NCBI GenBank assembly: GCA_963820775.1
Contig: CAWGBF010000007.1
Span: 80,483 to 144,482, forward strand
Source: Roseiarcus sp963820775
GTDB taxonomy: Bacteria > Pseudomonadota > Alphaproteobacteria > Rhizobiales > Beijerinckiaceae
Direction: 5' to 3'
Length of the DNA stretch: 64,000 bases
The position numbers were made by a program, and so were the translations under genes. This document shows, piece after piece, positions 37,078 through 45,649 of the stretch (position 1 is its first letter; every line of letters begins with the position of its first letter). Below the pieces are notes generated by a model. That model saw only the letters and a list, made by a program, of their open reading frames with translations, had not been told where the DNA came from and made no database searches.

Positions 37078-37410
37078 TCATGCCGCGTGATTAAATCTGC
37101 GAGGCTTGCCGGGACGGATCAGGAACGGCCGCCTTCGAATCAGACGCTTAATCAGACGCTTGCTCAGCTTGACCGCGCGGGGCGGCGCCGATCGGGACAA
37201 TCTCTCGACGATGAGGCCCTCGGCTGGGAGAGCGTTGACGAACTGCGCAGAGCCCGCGAGCTTCTCAAGCGCGCCCCTATCGAGTTCTTCCTCGTGAAAG
37301 TCTGGCTCGTCCAAGTCGGGCCTCAATTTAGCCACCGCGGCCAAAAAGAGGAATGCGATCAACGACAAAAGACAGAATGCGCCGTATCCCTCAAAAACCA
37401 ACGTTATCAC
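37078..37410 (-). CDS. Hypothetical single-pass membrane protein
   Basis: A 110-residue protein, GTG start, with one hydrophobic segment (residues 8-27, GYGAFCLLSLIAFLFLAAVA), an acidic middle (RPDLDEPDFHEEELDRG) and a very basic C-terminus (KLSKRLIKRLIRRRPFLIRPGKPRR). A ggaggagagg stretch lies about 12 bp upstream. No family recognised. It lies between an intact and a decayed SDR 3' end, suggesting it arrived by insertion. The region 37411-37615 up to the SDR stop holds nothing recognised. Confidence 0.45.
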   Translation of the reverse strand: MITLVFEGYGAFCLLSLIAFLFLAAVAKLRPDLDEPDFHEEELDRGALEKLAGSAQFVNALPAEGLIVERLSRSAPPRAVKLSKRLIKRLIRRRPFLIRPGKPRRFNHAA

Positions 37411-37615
37411 TTTACACCTGGCCTCTCCTCCCGCATGCCCAATCGGTAAATAACAGGGTTCATCTCAGCATGTTATCCAACAGAGATGTGGAGGTGCTTG
37501 TTCCAGGTATATTTACGCTGCTCGCTAGTTAGATTGGCCTGTTTGGAGGCCGCCAGCGGAGGCTGCGCTTGTCGCGAGATAACATGTGGAACTCATGGGA
37601 TCGATTTGATACGCG

Positions 37616-38330
37616 TCACCACTTCTCCTTGAACGGACGCGCTTCGACTTCGAAACTCCAGGCGGAGCGATCCTGTTTGACTAGGTCGGCGGCAATCGCC
37701 GCGACGCCAGCCGGATCGATAAAAAAATCGTCGGGACGATCGGTAAATCGCGAGCGCGTCACCGGCCCGCCGACCACGCCGTCGACGACGACGAGCGCGA
37801 CATGGATACCCGCCGGCCAGAGATGGCGGGCCATCGATTCGGCGAGCGCGCGCTGCGCCATCTTGCTTTGCGCGAACGCCGCCGCGCCGGCGGCGCCGCG
37901 CCGCGAGGCAGTCGCGCCGATCACGATGATCGCCCCCTGCCCCTTTCGGCGCATGGCGGGAATCGCCTGCTGGGCGGCAAGGAAGAGGCCGAGCGTGTTC
38001 ACACGCCAGGAGCGCTCGAGATCCTCCGCCTTGACCTCCTCGACATGGCCCCAGACGCCCGAGCCGGCGTTGTAAATCAACGCGTCCACGTCGCCGAGAT
38101 CGGAACGCACGGCGGCGAATGCCGCCTCGACCGAGGCCGCCTCGGCGACGTCGCACGCGTAATACTTGGCGCCCGGGAGTTCCGCGGCGAGCTTGGCGGT
38201 GAGCTCCGTGCGCCGCGCCATCAGCGCAATGGCGTAGCCGTCCGCGGCGAAACGGCGCGCGATGGACTTCGCCGTTGCCGGGGCCGACGCCGACCACCGC
38301 GCAGACAGGGCGCTCGCTTCGATCCACCAT
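37616..38330 (-). CDS. Short-chain dehydrogenase/reductase with Phe at the catalytic Tyr position, frameshifted
   Basis: A corrected 237-residue Rossmann protein: VVGVGPGNGKSIARRFAADG (nucleotide-binding glycines), DVAEAASV, IYNAGSGVWG, the catalytic-Ser region VIGATASRRG, and AAAFAQSKMAQRAL where the usual YxxxK reads FxxxK. One extra base near 38272 separates the N-terminus (start 38330) from the rest. Loss of the catalytic Tyr hints at a non-canonical or inactive enzyme, though related SDRs with Phe exist. A decayed copy of its 3' end lies at 36931. Confidence 0.82.
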
Positions 38331-38425
38331 CACCGCCTCCTCGCGCTCACCGCGCCCCACGCCTCATCCGGCGGCTTCGGCGCCACCTTCTCTCGGGGGA
38401 GAAGGGTTCTCGGCGCCGTCGCGCC

Positions 38426-38485
38426 CCCTCTCCCCAAAGGGCGTCCGAGAGGACGCCCGTCTCTCGAGGGGCTATGGGGAGAGGG
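38426..38485. repeat. Nested-palindrome intergenic element
   Basis: Outer perfect 11-bp arms ccctctcccca (38426-38436) and tggggagaggg (38475-38485) enclose an inner perfect hairpin gggcgtcc-gaga-ggacgccc (38439-38458). The surrounding 38384-38500 includes ggggagaagg and ttggagtgagggc, typical of rhizobial extragenic mosaic elements. It lies in the 331-bp gap between the divergent SDR and ligase genes. Confidence 0.75.
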
Positions 38486-38661
38486 TTGGAGTGAGGGCCT
38501 CGCCCCATCCTGCAACGCCAAGCCCCGGCGCGCAACGACGGCCGTTCCCTGCGGGAGAGCGCCGGCGCTTGACGGTTCGCCGAGAACGCGCCAACTGAGG
38601 CTCAAGCCGCCGGCCGGCCCGCCGGACAAAGGGAAGCATCGAGGGAGCGCAAGGACAGGCG

Positions 38662-40362
38662 ATGACCATTCAGCCGTGGGTGAAGTCCTATCCGCCGAAT
38701 GTGCGCTGGGACGCGCCGCTCGAACTCTCGTCCGTGCAGCGCGTGCTGGAGAACGCCGCCGAGCGATTTGGTCCACAGCCGGCGCTCGATTTCATGAATA
38801 AGCGCACAACCTATGCTGAGCTCGACGCGCTCGCCAACCGCGCGGCGGCCGGCTTCCGGAAACTCGGCGTTGGGCCCGGCGTGCATGTCGGGCTCTTCCT
38901 GCCCAACACGCCCCATTACGTCATTGCGTTCTTTGGCGTGCTCAAGGCGGGCGGCGTGGTCGTCAACTACTCGCCACTCGACGCGCTGCCCACCCTCCAA
39001 TTGAAGGTCAACGACAGCGAGACCGACCTCCTCGTCACGCTCGACCTCGCCTCGCTCTATCCGCAAGCCGAGAAACTGCTGGCCTCGACGCGGCTCAAGA
39101 CACTGGTTGTCGGCGAATTCGCGGAGATGGCGCCCGCGCCCGGGCTGGTCAAGGCGCACATGAAGGCGGGCGGAATGCTGGCGCAAGTCACGCTCGACGA
39201 CCGCCATATCGCGTTTCACGATCTCATCGACAACGACGGCCGCTATCAGGCCCGTCCGCTCGGCGCGCTCGCCGACGAACTGGCCGTCATCCAATATACC
39301 GGCGGCACCACTGGTTCGCCCAAAGGCGCCATGCTGACGCACGCCAATCTGACCGCGGCCTGCTCGCTCTATAGTGAAGTGGGGACGCGCAGCGAGGACG
39401 GTTGGCGCGCCGGCGAAGAGCGGGTCTTGTGCATCCTGCCGCTCTTTCACATCTACTCGCTCACCGTGGTCATGCTGCTCGGCTTCAAAATGGGGGCGGA
39501 GCTCGTTCTTCATCCGCGCTTCGACCCCGCAGCCGCCGTCAAGGACATCGTCGAAAAGAAGATCACGATCTATATGGGCGTGCCGACGATGCATGTCGCG
39601 ATTCTCAGCGTGCCTGGCGTCGAGACCATGGATTTTTCGTCGTTGCGATACTGCGCCTCCGGCGGCGCGCCGCTTCCGGTTGCGGTGCAGGAGCGGTTCG
39701 AGAGCGTCATCGGCTGCAGATTGACCGAGGGCTGGGGCATGACTGAGACCGCGCCGCTCGGAACCTTCACGCCGCGGGAAGGGCCGAGGAAGCTCGGGTC
39801 GTGCGGCGTTCCCTATCCCGGCACGGAGATGAAGTTCATCGACGTCGCCGATCCGGCGCGCGACGTTCGGCTGGGCGAGCGCGGCGAAATCTGTGTCAAA
39901 GGTCCGAACGTCATGAAGGGCTACTGGAAGAAGCCGGAAGCGACGGCGAACTCGATGACCGCGGACGGGTTCTTCCGCACCGGCGACGTCGGCTACATGG
40001 ACGAGGACGGCTTCGTCTATATCGTCGACCGGACCAAGGACATGCTGCTGTGCGGCGGGTTCAACGTCTATCCGCGCAACATCGAGGAGGCCATCTACCA
40101 GCACCCGTCGGTCGAGGAAGTGAGCGTCATCGGAATTCCGGACGACTATCGCGGCGAGACCCCGAAGGCCTTCGTCAAGCTGAAGGCCGGCGCGCAGCCG
40201 CTCACGCTCGAGGAAATGAAGGCGTTCCTGAAGGAACGGCTCGGCAAACATGAGATGATCGGCGCCATGGAGATCCGCGACGAACTGCCCAAGACGCCGG
40301 TCGGCAAGATCTCGAAGAAGGACCTTCGCGAATACGAAGCGCGCTCGCACGCCGAAGCGTGA
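38662..40362 (+). CDS. Long-chain or dicarboxylate acyl-CoA ligase (FadD/PimA type)
   Basis: A 566-residue AMP-forming ligase. Motifs: YTGGTTGSPKGAMLTH, LPLFHIYSLTVVML, EGWGMTETAP, DGFFRTGDVGYMD, DRTKDMLLCGGFNVYPRNIEEAI and PKTPVGKISKKDLREYE. The N-terminus (PWVKSYPPNVRWD) is typical of rhizobial ligases annotated as long-chain or pimeloyl-CoA ligases. It activates a fatty acid for beta-oxidation in the cytoplasm; chain length is not predictable. It is intact and stands alone. Confidence 0.92.
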   Translation: MTIQPWVKSYPPNVRWDAPLELSSVQRVLENAAERFGPQPALDFMNKRTTYAELDALANRAAAGFRKLGVGPGVHVGLFLPNTPHYVIAFFGVLKAGGVVVNYSPLDALPTLQLKVNDSETDLLVTLDLASLYPQAEKLLASTRLKTLVVGEFAEMAPAPGLVKAHMKAGGMLAQVTLDDRHIAFHDLIDNDGRYQARPLGALADELAVIQYTGGTTGSPKGAMLTHANLTAACSLYSEVGTRSEDGWRAGEERVLCILPLFHIYSLTVVMLLGFKMGAELVLHPRFDPAAAVKDIVEKKITIYMGVPTMHVAILSVPGVETMDFSSLRYCASGGAPLPVAVQERFESVIGCRLTEGWGMTETAPLGTFTPREGPRKLGSCGVPYPGTEMKFIDVADPARDVRLGERGEICVKGPNVMKGYWKKPEATANSMTADGFFRTGDVGYMDEDGFVYIVDRTKDMLLCGGFNVYPRNIEEAIYQHPSVEEVSVIGIPDDYRGETPKAFVKLKAGAQPLTLEEMKAFLKERLGKHEMIGAMEIRDELPKTPVGKISKKDLREYEARSHAEA

Positions 40363-40400
40363 CGGCAGAGACTGATAGGACCGCTGAAACGCGATGTCTT

Positions 40401-40480
40401 GCGACGGGCGACGAAGCAATCCACGGGAACACGGGGAGCCCTATGTTCCCCGGATCGCTTCGCTTACGCTCGCGACGACA
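40401..40480. repeat. REP-like palindromic element, diverged copy 3
   Basis: Starts gcgacgggcgacgaagcaat and ends ggatcgcttcgcttacgctc-gcgacgac, an imperfect inverted repeat sharing acgaagcaatcca with the copies at 907 and 42137. Confidence 0.6.
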
Positions 40481-40549
40481 ACCACAATTCGACCCGTTGC
40501 GCCGCGCTGGACAATGCTGATCGAAACGCCTGTCTTTTAGGAGAGCCTG

Positions 40550-40789
40550 ATGAAGGTCACGAAATGGGGCAACAGTCTCGCCATCCGCCTTCCCCTCGCC
40601 GTGGTGAAGGCGTTGGGGCTCAAGGAGGGCGATCAGGTTGACATTCGCGTCTCCGGCGAGCGCGCGTTCGTTGTCGTGCGGGAGCCAAGGCCGACAGATC
40701 CGCCAACCGTCTCCGGGTTCCAAGTTCCGACCGCGAGGAGGCCGATGACCGGTAGACATGCGCAGCAGCGGGTCGGATTGCCGCGGTGA
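40550..40789 (+). CDS. AbrB/MazE/VapB-type antitoxin, orphan with an abnormal C-terminus
   Basis: The N-terminal 45 residues are a clear SpoVT/AbrB swapped-hairpin DNA-binding domain (MKVTKWGNSLAIRLPLAVVKALGLKEGDQVDI). The C-terminal toxin-binding part as read is unlike the family. Another frame from 40687 gives KADRSANRLRVPSSDREEADDR, closer to family tails, so a missing base near 40685 and an internal loss are likely. No PIN or MazF toxin gene follows, because ybaK starts at 40786. Probably a decayed toxin-antitoxin locus. Confidence 0.7.
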   Translation: MKVTKWGNSLAIRLPLAVVKALGLKEGDQVDIRVSGERAFVVVREPRPTDPPTVSGFQVPTARRPMTGRHAQQRVGLPR

Positions 40790-41264
40790 AACCCGCTGAA
40801 AGCGCCTCCGCGCTCAAGGTTCAGGCGGTGCTCGGCGACCGGTTCGAGGTTCTCGAGTTCGACGCCAGCACGCGCACCGCCGCCGACGCCGCAGCGGCGA
40901 TCGGCTGCGAGGTCGCGCAGATCGCCAAGTCGCTGATCTTCCGCGGCGGGACAAGCGGGCGCGCGGTGCTGATCATCGCCTCGGGCGTCGATCGCGTCGA
41001 TGAGAAGAAGGCCGCCGCGGCGGTTGGCGAGCCGATCGCGCGCGCCGACGCCGATTTTGTGCGCGAGGCGACGGGCTTCGCCATCGGCGGCGTGCCGCCG
41101 GTCGGCCATAAGACCAAGCCGATCGTTCTCATCGAGGAATCGCTGCTGCAGTTTCGCCGAAATCTGGGCTGCCGCCGGCACGCCCAACGCGGTCTTTCGC
41201 TTGACGCCGGCGGACCTCGTCGAACTGACCGGCGGACGCACGGTCGCGGTCGCGCGCAGAGTAA
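40786..41264 (+). CDS. ybaK: YbaK/EbsC-family aminoacyl-tRNA deacylase, frameshifted
   Basis: Removes wrongly attached amino acids from tRNA, as in Cys-tRNA(Pro). The first frame runs from GTG 40786 (VLEFDASTRTAADAAAAIGCEVAQIAKSLIF) to GGVPPVGHKTKPIVLIEESLLQF. The second frame carries EIWAAAGTPNAVFRLTPADLVELTGG. One extra base lies near 41150, and a second near 41240-41260 would bring TAA 41262 into frame, giving 158 residues, the usual size. As given, the second frame reads into the DUF72 gene, but a natural fusion is unlikely. Confidence 0.8.
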
Positions 41265-41275
41265 GAGGCTCGGAC

Positions 41276-42094
41276 GTGGCTGCAAAGGGAAACGCCGCAG
41301 GAAAAATCAGGATCGGCGTCGGCGGCTGGACGTACGAGCCGTGGCGCGGCGCGTTCTTTCCCAAGGGTCTGCCGCAGGCGCGCGAGCTCGAATATGCGGG
41401 CTCGAAACTGACCTCGATCGAGATCAACGGCACCTATTACGGCTCGCAGAAGCCGGCGAGCTTCATGAAGTGGCATGACGAGACGCCGGACGATTTCATC
41501 TTCTCGGTCAAGGGACCCCGCTTCGCCACCAACCGCCGCGTTCTCGCCGAGGCCGGCGAGTTCGATCGAGCGCTTCTTCAAGACCGGCGTGACGGGGCTC
41601 AAGGCCAAGCTCGGACCGATCAACTGGCAGTTCGCGACCACCAAGCGCTTCGACGCCGAGGATTTCGCCGCGTTCCTGAAGCTGCTGCCCAAATCGGTCG
41701 ATGGCCTCGCCATCCGCCACGCCGTCGAGGTTCGCCACGAGAGTTTCAAGACATCCCGGACTTCATCGCGCTTGCGCGCGAGCATGAGGTCGCGGTGGTG
41801 ATGGCGGGCGATTCCGACTATCCGCAGATCGCCGACGTGACCGCGCCGTTCGTCTATGCGCGCATCATGGGAACGACCGAAACCGAAGAGCACGGATATT
41901 CCGCCGCCGCGCTCGATCAATGGGCGAACCGCGCGAAAACCTGGGCCGCCGGCGGCTCTCCCAAAGATCTCGCGACCGTCGCGCCGGCGCCGAAATCCGA
42001 CGGCGCGGGCCGCGAGGTTTTTCTCTATGTCATCAGCGGCCACAAGGAGCGGAACCCTGCCGCCGCGATGGCGCTGATCGAGCGGGTCGGCTGA
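41276..42094 (+). CDS. DUF72 family protein (YecE-like), two compensating frameshifts
   Basis: Starts GTG 41276. KIRIGVGGWTYEPWRGAFFPKGL and LTSIEINGTYYGSQKPASFMKWH are the conserved TIM-barrel-like opening. The middle (IERFFKTGVTGLKAKLGPINWQF to AVEVRHESF) is in another frame between about 41562 and 41748. The end DIPDFIALAREHEVAVVMAGD and VYARIMGTTETEEHGYS returns to the first frame. One inserted and one missing base explain this and give 272 residues. The molecular function of DUF72 is not established. Confidence 0.85.
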   Translation: MAAKGNAAGKIRIGVGGWTYEPWRGAFFPKGLPQARELEYAGSKLTSIEINGTYYGSQKPASFMKWHDETPDDFIFSVKGPRFATNRRVLAEAGEFDRALLQDRRDGAQGQARTDQLAVRDHQALRRRGFRRVPEAAAQIGRWPRHPPRRRGSPREFQDIPDFIALAREHEVAVVMAGDSDYPQIADVTAPFVYARIMGTTETEEHGYSAAALDQWANRAKTWAAGGSPKDLATVAPAPKSDGAGREVFLYVISGHKERNPAAAMALIERVG

Positions 42095-42136
42095 CGCGGG
42101 CCCTATCGCAAACTTGCATTTGGGTCGAACCGCGAT

Positions 42137-42226
42137 CGTCATTGCGAGCGAAGCGAAGCAATCCAGAGGCCGAAGGGCGCTGACGTTCTCCTGGATCGCT
42201 GCGTCGCTTCGCTCCTCGCGATGACG
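42137..42226. repeat. REP-like palindromic intergenic element, copy 2
   Basis: Shares cgtcattgcgagcgaagcg, aagcaatccag, ctcctggatcg and the end cctcgcgatgacg with the copy at 907-1001, in the same orientation. It lies between two convergent genes, as copy 1 does. Confidence 0.8.
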
Positions 42227-42249
42227 GGTCAACATTGGCGGAGCTTGCC

Positions 42250-43075
42250 CTAGCTCTTGATGAACGCGAGAAGGTCCGCGTTGATCATCTCGGCGTGGGT
42301 GGTGGGCATGCCGTGCGGAAAGTCCTTGTAGGTCTTGAGCGTTCCATGCTTGAGCAGCTTCGCCGATAGCGGACCGGCGGCGACATAGGGCACGATCTGG
42401 TCGTCCTCGCTGTGCATGACCAGCACCGGCACATTGATCTTCTTCAGATCCTCGGTGAAGTCGGTCTGGGAGAAGGCGACGATGCCGTCGTAGTGCGCCT
42501 TGGCGCCGCCCATCATGCCCTGGCGCCACCAGTTCCAAACCGCGGGCTCGATCGTTTTCACGCCCGGCCGGTTGAAGCCGTAGAAAGGCCCAGCGGGCAC
42601 GTCGTAGTAGAACTTGGACCGGTTGGCGGCGAGCTGCGTCTGCAGGTCGTCGAAAACGCTCTTCGGCAGGCCCTTGGGGTTCGCGTCAGTTTTCACCATC
42701 AGCGGCGGCACTGCGCTGATGATCGCCGCTTTCACCACTCCCTGTTCGCCGCGCCGCGCCAAATAGCGCACCACTTCGCCGCCGCCGGTCGAATGCCCGA
42801 TATGGATCGCGTCTTTCAGATCGAGACGCTCGGTCACCGCGGCCAGGTCGTCGGCGTAATGATCGATGTCATGTCCGTCGCCCGTCTGGCTCGACCGGCC
42901 ATGGCCGCGCCGGTCATGGGCGATGACGCGATAGCCGTGGCCTAGGAAGAACAGCATCTGGGCGTCCCAATCGTCCGCCGACAGCGGCCAGCCATGACTG
43001 AACACGATCGGTTGGCCGCTGGCCCCAATCCTTGTAGAAAATCTCGAGCCCGTCCTTGGTGGTGACTGTCGGCAT
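42250..43075 (-). CDS. Alpha/beta hydrolase of the non-heme chloroperoxidase/aryl esterase type, frameshifted
   Basis: A 274-residue cytoplasmic hydrolase after correction. The true N-terminus MPTVTTKDGLEIFYKDWG begins at 43075. An extra C near 43022 separates it from GQPIVFSHGWPLSADDWD (oxyanion motif). GHSTGGGEVVRY holds the nucleophile Ser, HSEDDQIVP the Asp, and GMPTTHAEMIN the His. These enzymes are usually esterases with incidental cofactor-free haloperoxidase activity. A perfect 8-bp inverted repeat lies 24 bp upstream of the start. Confidence 0.87.
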
Positions 43076-43098
43076 GAGTTGTGCTCCCTCGCGCTAAT

Positions 43099-43116
43099 CT
43101 GGAAGCGGGCTTCCAG
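43099..43116. promoter_or_regulatory. Operator-like palindrome upstream of the hydrolase
   Basis: Perfect arms ctggaagc and gcttccag separated by gg, 24 bp before the start codon of the minus-strand hydrolase. The size and position fit a dimeric repressor site. No regulator gene is adjacent. Confidence 0.5.
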
Positions 43117-43609
43117 TCGGGCGGACGCTATCGGATGGGGCGCTCGAACGCGACCGACAAAATGACGGCGGACCGCCTCAATCTGATATGGACGAGGTCA
43201 CGCCCGCTCAGACGGCCTCGCAATGCGGCGGCCTCCGCGCCGGAGCAAAACGCGCCGCGCAGCGCGCTCCGAAGCCGCGCATGAGCGCGCGAACCCCGTC
43301 GGTCATGGCGAAGCTCATAGCCGCCAACGCCATAGCGGTCGAGCGGCGCAAGCTGAGCGTGAAGGTCGTCAATCTTAAGCCGCATCGCCAGCGGCGCGTC
43401 GCCTCGGTAGAGGTTCGGCGAGCCGAGCATGGACATGTCTCCAAAGATGTTCGTTTGATTCACGAGGATACGAGACGGGTCTGACCTCAATGTGACAGGT
43501 CTGCGGCCTCAATAGGATACGAACACGGCGAGTTTAGGTTTCGCGCGCGCCACTGAGTTTCGTGCGCGCGGCGCTGGTCCGGTCCGGCGGCCCGCGGTCC
43601 CCGCGCGCC
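43117..43609. other. Intergenic region without a supported gene
   Basis: Open frames here have no family features. A GC-rich inverted stretch (cgcgcgcgccact...cgtgcgcgcg, about 43540-43570) is the only structure noticed. Confidence 0.35.
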
Positions 43610-43735
43610 TCAGTGCAGCCGCGACACGTAGTGGGCCAGCGCTTTCATCTCCGTGTCGCCGAGCGGGTACGCCACCTCGGCCATGCCCGCGGCGGCCGGT
43701 CGCCGTTCGAGCGCCCGATTTGAAGTCGCGCCGAC
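43610..43735 (-). pseudogene. 5'-truncated cytochrome c gene fragment
   Basis: Minus-strand reading gives DFKSGAR, then after a frame change AAAGMAEVAYPLGDTEMKAL and AHYVSRLH before a stop at 43610. This matches the C-terminal helix and Met-ligand region of small class I cytochromes c, but the CxxCH heme site and signal peptide are absent. It lies next to the promoter of the PQQ dehydrogenase, so it may be the remains of an older electron acceptor for that locus. Confidence 0.65.
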
Positions 43736-43761
43736 GAGGGAGATTGTCCCATCGCACACGG

Positions 43762-43819
43762 GAATATCTAAGCGCAGCACGGGATATTCGCCTTGACATA
43801 ACCGTTCCGCCGATAAAAT
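43762..43819 (+). promoter_or_regulatory. Promoter with upstream inverted repeat for the PQQ dehydrogenase locus
   Basis: TTGACA at 43793-43798 and TAAAAT at 43814-43819 (15-bp spacing), about 100 bp before ATG 43917. Immediately upstream is a perfect inverted repeat gaatatc (43762-43768) and gatattc (43783-43789), 21 bp centre to centre, i.e. two helical turns, as expected for an activator or repressor dimer. Confidence 0.5.
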
Positions 43820-43916
43820 AGTCGCCCGCCAAAGTGACCTCAGCAGCAAATAATTTCCCGGGCTCCATCCCTCAGGTCCGGGAGAATTTTCAACGGGGGG
43901 ACGAGGAGACGCTTCC

Positions 43917-45637
43917 ATGAGAGGACACGCCAAGATTCTAACTATGACCGTCGCCGTCGCGACGTTGCTGTCAGCAGCGCCAGCGCTTGCGCAGCCGGTC
44001 GACACCGCGCGCATCGCAGGCGGCAGACCCCAATGACTGGCTGACGTATCACCAGTCCTATAACGGGTGGAACTATAGCCCGCTCGATCAGATCAACGCC
44101 AACAACGTCAAGGATCTCGAAGTCGCCTGGATAGCTGTTCCGGGGCATTCGACCCGCGGCTTGCAGTCCATGCCGCTCGTCGCTGACGGCGTGCTGTATT
44201 ACACTGGATCGTATAGCCGGGTGTTCGCGCTTGACGGCGCAACTGGCAAGCAGCTCTGGTCTTACACGCCGGAACTCGACGACGCGCTGGTCGCGCGACA
44301 GACGCATTCGCCATACAACCGCGGGGCCGCAATTGGCGACGGGACGGCTTTATGTCGGCACCGTCGATGGCCGGTTGATCGCGCTCGATATGAAAACGGG
44401 CAAGGTGGCCTGGGACACCAAGCTGCAGGATTCCCAGAAGCTGACGGTCGGGTTCACCGGCGCGCCGCTCTACGCCAAGGGCACGGTGGTCATCGGCAGC
44501 CAGGGCGGCGAATGGCCCGGCCAAGGCCCGATCTATGGCGTCGACGCCGCGACCGGCAAGGTGAAGTGGAAGTTCAATACCGTGGGTGGCGACTGACGAG
44601 TCCAAGAACAGCTATGGCAACGATTCCTGGCGCACCGGCGGCGGCGGCGGCTGGATGCCGGGCACGTTCGAACCAGAGACCAACATCGTGTATTGGGGCA
44701 CAGCAAACCCGGCGCCTCTGTACGACTGGTCTGGCGACAAATGGAAAACCGAAGGCCCGCGGCCCGGAGACAACCTCTACACCACGCTCGGTGCTCGCCC
44801 TCGACATCGATACGGGTGAGTTGAAATCCTACCATCAGGAGCTGCCGCACGACGCCTGGGACTTCGACAGCGCGATTGGCGAGTTTGTGAAAATTGACCG
44901 CGATGGCAAACACTACATCGTGCATCCGAACAAGGGCGGCTTCATCTTCGTCTATGATCGCGATTTGAAGGTGCAGAACGTCTGGCCGCTCATTAAGAAC
45001 TATAATTTCGTCAAGGCGTATTGATCCGAAGACCGGCGAGCTGATCGGCCGACGCGACTTCACGGCCGGGAAGGCCGCCGAACCGCTGTGCCCAGCGATC
45101 GACGGCGGCGTGAGCTGGAATTCCGGCAGCTACAGCCCGAAGACCGGACTTTATTACAAGGTGGGCAATGAGTGGTGCATAGCGCTCGAGGTGGTGAAGA
45201 CCACGCCCGTGACAGAGCCGGTGGTGCAGCTCAATATCGGCGCCAACTTCCACGAGGTTCCGCCTCCCGATGGTGATATCTACGGCCATCTGGATGCGCG
45301 TGATCCGATCACCGGCGAAAAGAAGTGGGAGGTGCGCTTTCCAGAGCCGCCGCTATCGAGCGTGCTATCCACTGGCGGCAATCTCGTGTTTCTGCCGGAC
45401 GCGCGCGGCGTGGTGCATGCTTACAACGCGGAAACCGGCGCCGAGTTGTGGAACCACTCGGACGGGCTCGGTCATGTCGGCGGCATCATCAGCTACTCCG
45501 CGGGCGGCAAGCAGTACGTCGCCGTCACTGTGGGCTTTGGCAGCCTAGTCAGCGATGGCTACGGGAAGTTGTTTGGCGAGCCTTTCAAGAGCATGCCGCG
45601 CGATGAGGGCTTGCTCGTGGTGTACAGCCTGAAGTAA
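43917..45637 (+). CDS. PQQ-dependent alcohol dehydrogenase with lanthanide-type DFD motif, five frameshifts
   Basis: A periplasmic quinoprotein of the methanol/ethanol dehydrogenase family that oxidises alcohols and passes electrons to cytochrome c. The signal peptide MRGHAKILTMTVAVATLLS ends at LAQ. Propeller and active-site segments: NDWLTYHQSYNGWNYSPL, the Glu in SQGGEWPGQGP, the Asn in YWGTANPAPLYDW, and Asp-Phe-Asp in PHDAWDFDSAIGEF (44860-44868). The second Asp marks lanthanide-type enzymes such as XoxF or ExaF. The usual adjacent Cys-Cys before NRG is replaced (RQTHSPYNRG). Extra single bases near 44018, 44340, 44590, 44795 and 45018 break the frame. Removing five gives 571 residues. 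It may be error-ridden or a recent pseudogene. Confidence 0.85.
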
Positions 45638-45649
45638 GCAAATAAGAAA

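Noticed and set aside
40786..42094. Natural YbaK-DUF72 fusion protein
   Set aside because: The fused frame arises only downstream of a frameshift; a correct-length YbaK stop (41262) and a GTG start for DUF72 (41276) exist.
43128..43490. 120-codon minus-strand frame before the PQQ locus
   Set aside because: No ribosome site, no domain, Arg-rich translation typical of noncoding GC-rich DNA.
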